Origin: an uncultured cyanobacterium
GTDB lineage: Bacteria > Cyanobacteriota > Cyanobacteriia > Cyanobacteriales > Geitlerinemataceae
Length of the DNA stretch: 14,719 bases
Assembly (NCBI GenBank): GCA_937121005.1
Contig: CAKZKB010000064.1
Location: forward strand, 1-14,719
Direction of reading: 5' to 3'
This document shows, piece after piece, positions 1 to 6,787 of this stretch. The position numbers and the translations under genes are program-made. Each line of letters begins with the position of its first letter. Position 1 is the first letter of the stretch. The notes beneath the pieces were generated by a model, which did no database searches, had not been told where the DNA came from, and saw only the letters and a program-made list of their open reading frames with translations.

Positions 1-780
1 TTGTCCCCCTTCGGGCAAGCGGCGTTCGGCTGGAGCATGACGACTGGGGGGGCAGCCTATATTATCTTTGGAGCCTTGGCGGTGTCGTGCCATGCTTGGC
101 GTACCCTGGGGGTGAGAAGTTGGCTGACATTTCTATTTCCGGCGGTGTTCCTCTCTTTGGGTAGCGAACTGTTGGGAACCAGTACGGGGTTTCCCTTTGG
201 CGACTATCAATATTTAAGCGGTTTGGGCTATAAAATTGCCGGGTTAGTGCCGTTTACGATTCCCCTATCGTGGTTTTATATGGGGTTGACGTGCTATCTG
301 CTAGCGCGATCGGGGTTGGAGTCGGCGAGTTTGAAAGCTAGTTTGCGCCCGATCGCGGCGATCGCTTTAGCAACCTTACTTTTGGTATCCTGGGATCTGG
401 TGCTGGATCCGGCTATGAGTCAATCGCCGTTCCCGTTCTGGCAATTCCAAGAAGTGGGAGCATTTTTCGGGATGCCCTATCGTAACCTAAGCGGGTGGAT
501 GGCTACCGGGGCGCTATTTATGACGGTGGCGTGGGGGTTGCGCGGCGCGAAGGCGTTAGTATTAGGACGATCGCAACTGATAACCCCGTTAATTGTTTAT
601 CTCACCAACTTTGTCTTCGGCGCTGCCATTACCGTCACCGTTCTCGATCCTCGGTTTCTGTTTCCGACGCTGCTAAGTGTTGTTATCGGCGTGGTTCCAG
701 CGTTTTGGCTGTGGAGTCGATCGCGCCGAGATGAAGAAATGTCGCCGCCGTCGGTGGCTGTTGTGGAGTCGCGATCGTAG
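1..780 (+). CDS. cruF: Carotenoid 1',2'-hydratase CruF (5'-truncated)
   Basis: CruF adds water to the psi end of gamma-carotene (1'-hydroxylation) on the way to myxol and its glycoside myxoxanthophyll, in the membrane. The frame is open from the first base, and the leading TTG is probably an internal Leu codon: 259 residues are visible, while I recall family members of about 300, so roughly 40 N-terminal residues probably lie outside the window. The protein is almost wholly hydrophobic, with about six to seven likely membrane segments, and carries the family-like stretches GTSTGFPFGDYQY and WDLVLDPAM (acidic and aromatic residues at membrane borders). The assignment is reinforced by cruG starting at the next base, the usual cyanobacterial pairing. 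The function comes from family knowledge; the sequence itself shows similarity and context only. Confidence 0.88.
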   Translation: MSPFGQAAFGWSMTTGGAAYIIFGALAVSCHAWRTLGVRSWLTFLFPAVFLSLGSELLGTSTGFPFGDYQYLSGLGYKIAGLVPFTIPLSWFYMGLTCYLLARSGLESASLKASLRPIAAIALATLLLVSWDLVLDPAMSQSPFPFWQFQEVGAFFGMPYRNLSGWMATGALFMTVAWGLRGAKALVLGRSQLITPLIVYLTNFVFGAAITVTVLDPRFLFPTLLSVVIGVVPAFWLWSRSRRDEEMSPPSVAVVESRS

Positions 781-1962
781 ATGATGGTGATTGACGCGAT
801 CGCTCTGCCGTTACTGGCGCTGCAACTTCCGGCTACGGCCATTTTACTGGCGCGGTTGCTACCGGGGGCGCACCGCCGCCCGCCTGTGGCCCCCCAACCC
901 TCGCGCCTCGATCGCTTGGCCAGTGTCAGCGCGATCGTCCCCACGCTTAACGAAGTCCACCGCCTCTCCCCTTGTTTGGAAGGGTTGCGGCGACAGAGTT
1001 ACGTCCTGCGCGAAGTCATTGTTGTCGATAGTCATTCCACCGACGGTACGCCGGATCTGGTGAAAGCCGCCTCGCAACGGGATCCCCGCCTGCGCCTCGT
1101 CAACGACGATCCTCTTCCGCGCGGCTGGGTGGGGCGACCTTGGGCGCTGCATCACGGATTTTTGTGTACAAATGTACACACGAAATGGGTATTAGGAATT
1201 GATGCCGATACTCAACCGCAACCGGGTTTAATTGCCGGCCTAATTGACATTGCCGAAACCGAAGGCTACGATCTGCTCTCTTTAGGCCCTAAGTTTATCA
1301 TCAAACATCCCGGCGAAGCGGCGTTGTTGCCGGCGTTGATGCTGACGTTAGTGTATCGCTGCGGTGTGGTGGGAACCACAAGCGATGTCGATCGCGTTTT
1401 AGCCAACGGACAGTGTTTTTTATGTCGGCGATCGGTTTTAGACGCGATCGACGGTTATACTAGCGCTCGGCGATCGTTTTGCGATGATGTCACTCTAGCT
1501 CGCAATATTGCCAAACGGGGTTATAAAGTTGGGTTTCTCGATGGCTCGCAAGTGCTAAAAGTGCGAATGTATGAAGGAGCCTTAGAAACTTGGAACGAAT
1601 GGGGGCGATCGCTCGATCTTAAAGATGCCACCTCCGGCCGCCAATTGTTTGCCGATTTGTGGTTGTTGTTTTCGATTCAAGCCTTACCCATACTCATTCT
1701 TACCACATTTTTGTTGCTAGGGCAAACGCCGTTTGCCCCTACATCATTTTCCCTTGTTCTTTCTCTCTTACTCGCCCTCAACCTATTTTTATTTGCCATT
1801 CGCCTTGCCCTGCAACCGGCCATTATCTCCGCTTACGAATTTACTCGGCCGAAGTTGAAATGGTTCTTTTGGCTATCTCCCCTCATCGATCCGATCGCCG
1901 CGTTGCGGATTTTCCTCTCAGCTATCCGTCGTCCCAAAAAATGGCGAGGACGGAAATATTAG
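781..1962 (+). CDS. cruG: 2'-O-glycosyltransferase CruG (family 2)
   Basis: CruG attaches the sugar to the 2'-hydroxyl of myxol, the final step of myxoxanthophyll synthesis. The 393-residue protein starts with a hydrophobic segment (about 5-27), followed by a GT-A fold: VSAIVPTLNE (49-58), DSHSTDGT (83-90), the DxD-type metal/nucleotide site DADT (141-144), and CDDVTLA (234-240), where an acidic residue is the likely base. NEWGRSLDLKDA (272-283) occupies the usual (Q/R)xxRW position. Hydrophobic segments at about 290-316, 321-350 and 362-381 anchor the C-terminus. Its ATG directly abuts the cruF stop, with another ATG as second codon; with no well-placed Shine-Dalgarno site, translational coupling is likely. 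It differs from CrtQ/CruC-type glycosyltransferases mainly by this context. Confidence 0.88.
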   Translation: MMVIDAIALPLLALQLPATAILLARLLPGAHRRPPVAPQPSRLDRLASVSAIVPTLNEVHRLSPCLEGLRRQSYVLREVIVVDSHSTDGTPDLVKAASQRDPRLRLVNDDPLPRGWVGRPWALHHGFLCTNVHTKWVLGIDADTQPQPGLIAGLIDIAETEGYDLLSLGPKFIIKHPGEAALLPALMLTLVYRCGVVGTTSDVDRVLANGQCFLCRRSVLDAIDGYTSARRSFCDDVTLARNIAKRGYKVGFLDGSQVLKVRMYEGALETWNEWGRSLDLKDATSGRQLFADLWLLFSIQALPILILTTFLLLGQTPFAPTSFSLVLSLLLALNLFLFAIRLALQPAIISAYEFTRPKLKWFFWLSPLIDPIAALRIFLSAIRRPKKWRGRKY

Positions 1963-1983
1963 AAAGTCAGTCGCTTCGCTCCA

Positions 1984-2014
1984 ATTCAAAATTCAAAATT
2001 CAAAATTCAAAATT
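1984..2014. repeat. Heptamer tandem repeat (ATTCAAA)n
   Basis: Four perfect copies of ATTCAAA (1984-2011) plus three bases of a fifth follow the cruG stop. Short tandem heptamers (STRR type) are a known feature of filamentous cyanobacterial intergenic DNA. No coding role is visible. Confidence 0.85.
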
Positions 2015-2018
2015 TAGT

Positions 2019-2100
2019 CCCCATGTCTAAAGCCAGGGGCTTGGGTTGATGCTTCGCGTTTATTCTTCCACGAATAAATTCGGGGGCTTGTATCCATGAT
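2019..2100. other. Hairpin cluster, possible IS200/IS605 end remnant
   Basis: Three foldable elements lie in this gene-free stretch. CCCC(A)TG at 2019-2025 pairs with CAGGGG at 2034-2039 with one bulged A. As an alternative fold, AAGCC (2030-2034) pairs with GGCTT (2038-2042). Downstream, TTTATTC (2059-2065) pairs with GAATAAA (2072-2078) around a six-base loop. On the minus strand the order, a CCCC/GGGG hairpin enclosing CTTTAG, resembles what I recall at the right ends of IS200/IS605 elements after tnpB. No tnpA or tnpB fragment is recognisable nearby, so at most this is a stranded end or a non-autonomous derivative. The resemblance is from memory. Confidence 0.35.
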
Positions 2101-2126
2101 ATTCTCGGTCATGCTGCGATCGCCTC

Positions 2127-3191
2127 TCAGTCCAAACCTAAAATTGTTCGTAAAACGCTTGAATCCGTGAAATAATGAAGATGGGATTTGCCACTCAACT
2201 GCTTGATAATTGAATAAGGAAGAGGGTTGCGATGATATTGAATTTTATTCGTTTTCGGGCTACCGTTAGGGATGGGTGTTTTCGTGCATAGCCAATCGCG
2301 ATCGGAATAAAAATCATGCCAAGTATCGACGCGATCGTTCTCCAAGCATTTTTGGATTTCTCGTTCGATCCAGGATTCTTTGTAAGATAAAATCTTTAAA
2401 GGGCCGCCTAGTGCAATGAATTGCACAGATTGCGAACCGCGATACTCACCCAGAAAATCAACGGCAACCATTACGCCAAAACTGTGGCCGACAATCGTAA
2501 TTTTATCGTAAGTTCCTGTTTTGTTAATGCTGTCGATGACACTAAAAATACGATTGCGAATTTTAGCCCGCAGTACCCGACTTGATGAATCTTCCTCTAT
2601 ATACTTCATTGCGAAGTACATAATGTCAATGGCAACATTGAGAGGAAAAAACTCAATGAAGCCATTAATAACAAGCCAAATCGACCATCCCCCCATAGCG
2701 GAGCCGATATTTCCCAGATATTCGGCCCACTGAGAATTTAAGGCGATCCCCAGAAAATCGGGATCTTCCCCAATTGCAGCGAACACCAGGGCTAGAGTCC
2801 CGTAATACCAAGCAATAAAGAAAATGGCCCCGACGATCGCACTAAAAAACAGCGCGGGAGATTCCCTAAAACACATCCAAGTCCTAGAGAAAAACCAATA
2901 AAACAGTAGGCGAGTGCCGCTCAGCATCCTTTCTTTCAGATTGCGATCGCTGAGCTTGAAAACTAAATGTCCCCAATAAAGTTCGTAAACGTCAACAATT
3001 TTCGTGCGATCTAAATCGGTCAACACCTTAAACTGTTTTCCCTGATTGCCCTCAATTGTCACGTCACCTGTTAGCTGGACGCGGTTCGATTCTATTTGTT
3101 CTATCAGCCCCGCACCGAGTAACTCCAAATAGAATCCCTCTTCCCGGACACTCAAACCGGGGATAAAAACAACGGCTTCTTGAGAAGACAT
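2127..3191 (-). CDS. Membrane-associated alpha/beta hydrolase (unknown substrate)
   Basis: The 354-residue protein has the nucleophile elbow GHSFG (235-239, Ser 237) after the strand TITIV-like segment DKITIV, and a first strand AVVFIPGL (6-13) at the N-terminus, both typical of serine alpha/beta hydrolases. Candidate acid and base residues are the Asp in FYSDRDW (about 294-300) and the His in KSHLHYF (about 335-341). Unusually, two hydrophobic blocks (about 112-140 and 169-197) lie between the first strand and the elbow, so membrane helices interrupt the fold. The chosen ATG at 3191 has AGGAG 12 bases upstream; an in-frame TTG at 3200 would add three residues but sits only three bases from AGGAG. 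A lipase, esterase or acyltransferase is possible; no substrate can be assigned. It lies 131 bases downstream of the adaptor gene. Confidence 0.7.
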   Translation of the reverse strand: MSSQEAVVFIPGLSVREEGFYLELLGAGLIEQIESNRVQLTGDVTIEGNQGKQFKVLTDLDRTKIVDVYELYWGHLVFKLSDRNLKERMLSGTRLLFYWFFSRTWMCFRESPALFFSAIVGAIFFIAWYYGTLALVFAAIGEDPDFLGIALNSQWAEYLGNIGSAMGGWSIWLVINGFIEFFPLNVAIDIMYFAMKYIEEDSSSRVLRAKIRNRIFSVIDSINKTGTYDKITIVGHSFGVMVAVDFLGEYRGSQSVQFIALGGPLKILSYKESWIEREIQKCLENDRVDTWHDFYSDRDWLCTKTPIPNGSPKTNKIQYHRNPLPYSIIKQLSGKSHLHYFTDSSVLRTILGLD

Positions 3192-3331
3192 AGAAGACAA
3201 CGACTCCTACCCCTTCGCCAACCGCAGGGCCGGCTACGGTATCCGTTCGGCCACGAGGCAAGTCAGGGCTGGAGAGAAGGGGGCGATAAAACTCAATTGG
3301 CTAAGATTGTATCCTACCGGACTCTGGTTGT

Positions 3332-4918
3332 CTACTCCTCATCGAAAATATCCTCTAACTCCTGGCCCTCGGGTAAGCCGATAAAAATGCGCTCTCCGGC
3401 TTCAATTCCGTCGAGAATCTGAATGCGATCGCCGATACTCGGCCCCACTGTCACCTCTTGAAACGTGGGTTCGTTATCGCTATTGGGGACTAAAACCCCT
3501 GTTTGCCCTTGATGGGTGACGATCGCCACCGTCGGAACCACCAAAGCATCCTCGAGGCGATCGCCCAAAAAGGTCAAATCCACATTCATTCCCGACTTCA
3601 ATTGCTCCTGTCCGCTCAGCACCTCCAAACGCACTTGAAACAGCGTCACGCGCTCCTCTTCTACGGCTTCTGGGGCGATTAACTTCACCTGTCCTTCAAA
3701 CACTTCATCGGGAAAGGCATCGGCGACAATTTCCACTTTTTGCCCCGGTCGAATTTGGTTGATATCCGCTTCGGGAACCCGCGCCAACACCTCCAAACCG
3801 CGAGCAATGGCGACGATCGAGGGAGATGTTGCCGAAGTCACGTTAGAAGCCGATGTAACAGGAGTCACAAACGCCCCCGGATCGGCGAAGCGTTGGGTGA
3901 CAGTGCCTGCAAAGGGGGCGCGGACGTTGGTATCGTCGATTTGTACTTCGTGGAAGCGGACTTGGGCCTCGGCTTCGGCTACCTCGGCGCGAGCCCGTTC
4001 GATCTCCTCAACGCGCGCCCCAGTCACCACTTGCTCGACCTGGCTGCGGGCCTCGGCGACGGCGGCTTCGCGACGCTGCACCTCCGCTTCGGCGGCGTTG
4101 ACTTCCGCAATGGCGCGATCGATCTCTTCAATGCGGGCTCCATTACGCAACTGTTCTAAGCGGCGCTGGGCCTCAGTCACGGCGGCTTCGGCTTGGGCAA
4201 CGGCGGCTTCGGCCCGGTCTTCTTCGTCGCGGGCCCGATCGAGATCTTGACGGGAAATGGCCCCTCCAGAATAGAGGCGTTCGTTGCGTTGCGTATCTTG
4301 GCGGGCCAAACTCAGCCGCGACTCAGCTTCTGCGACTCGGCTGCGGGCCTGTTCGACACTGGCTTCGGCTTGGGCGATCTCTTCGTAGCGGGCTCCGGCT
4401 TGGAGTTCTGCCAAGTCGGCCCGCTCGCGATCGGCTTGGGCGCGGGCCTGTTGGGCGCTAGACTGGGCTTGGGCTAGGGAGGCTTGGGCGCGATCGATTT
4501 CTTCTGGGCGACTTCCGGCCAGCAGTTCGGCCAGGTTCGCTTGGGCGCGATCGACTCTGGCGGCGGCTTGCTGGCGTTGGGTTTCGAGCTCGCGACTCTC
4601 CATGCGAGCGATGACTTCTCCAGCTTCCACGCGATCGCCCTGTTCGACAAACACTTGTTCGACGCGCCCTTGGCTTTTGGGGCTGACGTTGACGCGCTCG
4701 ACGGCTTGCACTTCGCCGTTGGCCTCGATCCGCACGGTCAGATCGGCCGCTTCCACCGGAACGATGAGATCGCTGACAGAGGCGGTGTCGGCCTCGTTCG
4801 ATCGCAGCACGGTGGCTGTGACGATCCCGGTGCCCAACAGGCCGGCAGCGATGGCCGCCACGATCCAAGGGGTGCGGTTTTCGATTTTTTGGAGCTTTCC
4901 GAGCGCAGGAAATCGCAT
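3332..4918 (-). CDS. Periplasmic adaptor, HlyD/AcrA-type membrane fusion protein
   Basis: This 528-residue protein should link an inner-membrane efflux pump to a TolC-like outer-membrane channel. After an N-terminal anchor (17-36) come the first lipoyl half (about 73-108), a long coiled-coil hairpin (about 110-325), the second lipoyl half (328-351, NVRAPFAGTV), a beta-barrel region (about 372-450) and a membrane-proximal region (about 455-520). The hairpin tip carries the channel-docking RLS pattern: Arg 211, Leu 215 and Ser 222, with the same spacing as I recall for AcrA. Four GxRxEEI motifs start at 135, 175, 260 and 300. The hairpin, about 215 residues, is long for the family. No ABC or RND partner gene lies in the window, so the transported substrate is unknown. 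The ATG at 4918 has no clear Shine-Dalgarno site. Confidence 0.85.
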   Translation of the reverse strand: MRFPALGKLQKIENRTPWIVAAIAAGLLGTGIVTATVLRSNEADTASVSDLIVPVEAADLTVRIEANGEVQAVERVNVSPKSQGRVEQVFVEQGDRVEAGEVIARMESRELETQRQQAAARVDRAQANLAELLAGSRPEEIDRAQASLAQAQSSAQQARAQADRERADLAELQAGARYEEIAQAEASVEQARSRVAEAESRLSLARQDTQRNERLYSGGAISRQDLDRARDEEDRAEAAVAQAEAAVTEAQRRLEQLRNGARIEEIDRAIAEVNAAEAEVQRREAAVAEARSQVEQVVTGARVEEIERARAEVAEAEAQVRFHEVQIDDTNVRAPFAGTVTQRFADPGAFVTPVTSASNVTSATSPSIVAIARGLEVLARVPEADINQIRPGQKVEIVADAFPDEVFEGQVKLIAPEAVEEERVTLFQVRLEVLSGQEQLKSGMNVDLTFLGDRLEDALVVPTVAIVTHQGQTGVLVPNSDNEPTFQEVTVGPSIGDRIQILDGIEAGERIFIGLPEGQELEDIFDEE

Positions 4919-4990
4919 CAGAGAATCAATTGGGTATAACTACCTCTATTATCGAGGATTTTCGTCCTGGGTTCCCAGTGGGTTTCCCGA

Positions 4991-5022
4991 TCTCCCTCGG
5001 GAGGCATAACTACCGAGGGGGA
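4991..5022. repeat. 10-bp inverted repeat in adaptor leader
   Basis: TCTCCCTCGG (4991-5000) pairs with CCGAGGGGGA (5013-5022) around a 12-base loop, with a single G-T pair. It lies 73 bases upstream of the adaptor ATG. It could be an operator or a leader hairpin; no T-run follows on either strand, so an intrinsic terminator is unlikely. Confidence 0.6.
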
Positions 5023-5182
5023 CTTTACCATTTCTACATACCCGCAGGCTCGATTGCAAAGATCGTGCAAATTTCATCGTTCCCCCTTGCGTTGCCTCTC
5101 CCAAACCTGATATCTATAGCCTCAAGGATGAAAACCCTTACCCCTATTCTATTAGACTTCGAGATCGATAGAAGCCTTGCCG

Positions 5183-5219
5183 AAGGAGCGATCGCTTTGC
5201 CCAAAGGAGCGATCGCTTT
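5183..5219. repeat. Tandem pair of extended HIP1 sites
   Basis: The 16-mer AAGGAGCGATCGCTTT occurs at 5183-5198 and again at 5204-5219. Both contain the GCGATCGC octamer inside the longer palindrome AGCGATCGCT, and they are identical over eight further bases, which chance placement of HIP1 would not give. A short local duplication is the simplest explanation. Confidence 0.8.
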
Positions 5220-5387
5220 TACTTTGGCTGTTTTGCTGGGAACTTGTCGCTCGATCGGGGGGACGGCTGGAGAGTGGTTTTGCCGGGAAACCATCGGGGA
5301 TCGGAATTTTTGGTGCAGTATTGCCTTGCAGCGCGATCGCAAATTTTGTAAGCTAGGGGAGAGTATTGCAAAAAATGGCATTACCCG

Positions 5388-5393
5388 AAGGAG
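5388..5393 (+). promoter_or_regulatory. Ribosome binding site of small Gly/Cys protein
   Basis: A perfect AAGGAG is placed six bases before the ATG at 5400. It is the strongest Shine-Dalgarno site I noticed in the window and the main evidence that the 75-codon frame is a real gene. Confidence 0.75.
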
Positions 5394-5399
5394 CATTTT

Positions 5400-5627
5400 A
5401 TGCAAGGATTGATTGTTTTCTTAATTGTTATCGCGGTTGTCTTATTTTTCACTTTTGCGAGGAAGAAAACGAAAGCGAACCGACGAAATCGCCGTCGCCG
5501 TAGCCATACAACGGGTACGAGTGTTGGCGTTCCCGATTTGGGGGGTGGTGGTGAATGCGGTGGTAGTAGTGGGGGTGGTGGTGAATGCGGCGGGAGTAGT
5601 GGGGGTGGCGAATGCGGTGGTATATGA
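5400..5627 (+). CDS. Small membrane protein with Gly/Cys repeat tail
   Basis: I do not recognise a family. The 75 residues comprise a hydrophobic helix (3-19), a strongly basic stretch (21-34, ten Lys/Arg), a short linker (35-47) and a repeat tail: GGGGECGGSS twice (48-57, 58-67), then GGGECGGI (68-75), with Cys 53, 63 and 72. By the positive-inside rule the basic stretch and the tail should face the cytoplasm. No Cys lies near the helix in a lipobox arrangement, so it is not a lipoprotein. The perfect ribosome binding site supports translation. The tail might bind metal or be modified, but nothing in the sequence proves either. The adaptor gene is divergent 480 bases away, and no maturation enzyme is near. 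Confidence 0.65.
   Translation: MQGLIVFLIVIAVVLFFTFARKKTKANRRNRRRRSHTTGTSVGVPDLGGGGECGGSSGGGGECGGSSGGGECGGI
5541..5624 (+). repeat. In-frame 30-bp tandem repeat in the small protein gene
   Basis: Units at 5541-5570 and 5571-5600 encode identical ten-residue segments and differ only at two wobble positions (GGT/GGC, GGT/GGG). The third unit (5601-5624) lacks one Gly codon and ends at the stop. The in-frame period and silent differences suggest that the peptide repeat is maintained. Confidence 0.8.
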
Positions 5628-5683
5628 CGATCGAGAAGCAACGCCTTTCGTGCAATCTTTAACCAAACGTGAATCTTTAGTAA

Positions 5684-5701
5684 AGAGGGGCAACACCCTC
5701 T
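5684..5701 (+). terminator. Weak hairpin after the small protein gene
   Basis: AGAGGG (5684-5689) pairs with CCCTCT (5696-5701) around a six-base loop, 56 bases after the stop codon. No T-run follows, so it is only a weak candidate for transcript end formation. Confidence 0.25.
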
Positions 5702-5785
5702 CGATAAATGCTTTCGTTAGAGCTATGCTAGATACTTAGTCGAAAAAGGTCGGTATTCTCTTTTTGTTAGCAGACGATCGCATTG

Positions 5786-5812
5786 AGGTCGATCGGTGCG
5801 CCTCCTCGACCT
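5786..5812 (+). promoter_or_regulatory. Inverted repeat upstream of the second small membrane gene
   Basis: AGGTCGA (5786-5792) and TCGACCT (5806-5812) form a perfect seven-base inverted repeat. A -10-like TAAAAT follows at 5818-5823, 28 bases before the ATG at 5852, but no matching -35 is evident. It could be an operator upstream of this promoter or the end of the preceding transcript. Confidence 0.3.
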
Positions 5813-5851
5813 AGAATTAAAATAGAAATCCGTTGAATTGGGATTGCCCAC

Positions 5852-6097
5852 ATGGTTTTACTACTACTCTCAATTATTTGCGTTGCCATTTTGTCCGTTG
5901 CCTTTTGGATTGACGGTTCGGACTTTCGCGAACGCCAACAGTTGCAAACTGGAGCCTTTATCGTTTTGTGCGTGATGGCGGTCTTGGTCGCACCCTGGCC
6001 GGTACAATTGGCTTTAGTAATTTTGTTATTTGGCGTGAAGCGATCGCTGCGGGTTCCCAGACCGAAACGCCGTGAAAATGCCCTGCATCACGAATAA
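5852..6097 (+). CDS. Small hypothetical membrane protein
   Basis: The family is not recognised. Its 81 residues form two clear hydrophobic segments (2-18 and about 34-62, the second long enough for two short helices), separated by the polar stretch DGSDFRERQQLQ, and a basic tail (64-75) likely on the cytoplasmic side. No Shine-Dalgarno site precedes the ATG. The stop lies inside the end of the converging ccb gene, overlapping it by ten bases. The clean pattern of membrane segments and basic tail supports a real gene, but conservation must decide. Confidence 0.55.
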   Translation: MVLLLLSIICVAILSVAFWIDGSDFRERQQLQTGAFIVLCVMAVLVAPWPVQLALVILLFGVKRSLRVPRPKRRENALHHE

Positions 6098-6711
6098 CCT
6101 TGCCAAGTTTGTGCCAGTTTTTCAGCAATTCCGGCGATCCAGTTCTCGTCTTTTTGGGTATAGCTGCGCGGGACATTGGCCCCTAAAATCATTGCACCGC
6201 GATCGCCAATGGGCTGACAGATAACGCCTTGGGTATTTTCGGGTAAATAATCGAATTCGATGCGGCCGGGATAGAGCTCCAGTTTGACCAAATAGACTGC
6301 TTTTTGTTTGCTAAGAACGCGATCGACGATCGGCCCCGGTGTCAGTTGCGGATTCTTCCCTAAAATTCCCCGCCGCAGCCGCACCTTACCATCGTACCAA
6401 ACGACGATCGACTTTGTAACCGTATTGGTGAGCAGCAAATAGGACGACCACGCCAATTCCGTTTGTACTGCTTCGGGCAAGGTTTCGTCGAGCTCGAAAC
6501 CTTCTTCGCCAACCAGTTTAACTGCATCGGGGGGAGTGGGTTGAAACTGCTGCCATAATAACCCTGTGAGAACGAGAACCGCACTAATAATTACGCCGAC
6601 TGCATCCGATCGCGCCTGGGAAGGAGCAATTTCGGGGGTCAACAAGCGGTTAGCCGCCAAGAGAACTCCCCCTAATATACCGACGGCGATCGGAAGCCAT
6701 TGCCATTGCAT
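6088..6711 (-). CDS. Cofactor assembly of complex C subunit B (CCB2/CCB4 family)
   Basis: Members of this family act in plants and algae in covalent attachment of haem c(i) to cytochrome b6 (the CCB or system IV pathway) during b6f assembly; cyanobacteria carry a related protein. The 207-residue protein has two N-terminal membrane helices (about 5-21 and 36-54), then a soluble domain with family-like stretches WSSYLLLTNT (88-97), RGILG (114-118) and YLPENTQGVICQP (155-167). I chose the ATG at 6711: the frame stays open to 6885, but that extension lies inside the end of cph2, and MQWQW begins right before the first helix. It lies 76 bases after the cph2 stop, so it may share that transcript. 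The assignment rests on recalled family resemblance. Confidence 0.75.
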   Translation of the reverse strand: MQWQWLPIAVGILGGVLLAANRLLTPEIAPSQARSDAVGVIISAVLVLTGLLWQQFQPTPPDAVKLVGEEGFELDETLPEAVQTELAWSSYLLLTNTVTKSIVVWYDGKVRLRRGILGKNPQLTPGPIVDRVLSKQKAVYLVKLELYPGRIEFDYLPENTQGVICQPIGDRGAMILGANVPRSYTQKDENWIAGIAEKLAQTWQGYS

Positions 6712-6787
6712 AGCGATCGAGCCAAAAAAGTCACAAACGGGGCGAGATCCCTTCTTTACTCTATCATAACGCCAGTTCGATAACCGA

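Larger units (their letters stand above)
4919..5399. other. Gene-free divergent region between adaptor and small protein
   Basis: About 480 bases separate the divergent genes at 4918 and 5400. Open frames on both strands here have no recognisable protein features. The region holds a GC-rich inverted repeat (4991-5022), a direct repeat ATAACTACC (4936-4944 and 5006-5014, one copy overlapping the right arm of that repeat) and a doubled HIP1 element (5183-5219). Reading the minus strand, a -10-like GATAAT lies just upstream of the adaptor start, but without a good -35 box. Confidence 0.5.

Noticed and set aside
3740..4939. Long open frames on + opposite the adaptor coiled coil.
   Set aside because: They are frame shadows of a GC-rich, Ala/Glu/Arg-repeating gene whose minus-strand product has complete adaptor domains.
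4930..5412. A 160-codon open frame on + between the adaptor and the small protein, and a 123-codon frame opposite (5034-5405).
   Set aside because: Neither has a well-spaced ribosome binding site, domain motif or sensible composition; the + frame runs through the real start at 5400 in another frame.
5400..5627. The Gly/Cys protein as a secreted peptide (bacteriocin/RiPP) exported by the nearby adaptor.
   Set aside because: The tail is predicted cytoplasmic, there is no leader with a double-Gly cleavage site before a core, and no maturation or ABC peptidase gene is near.
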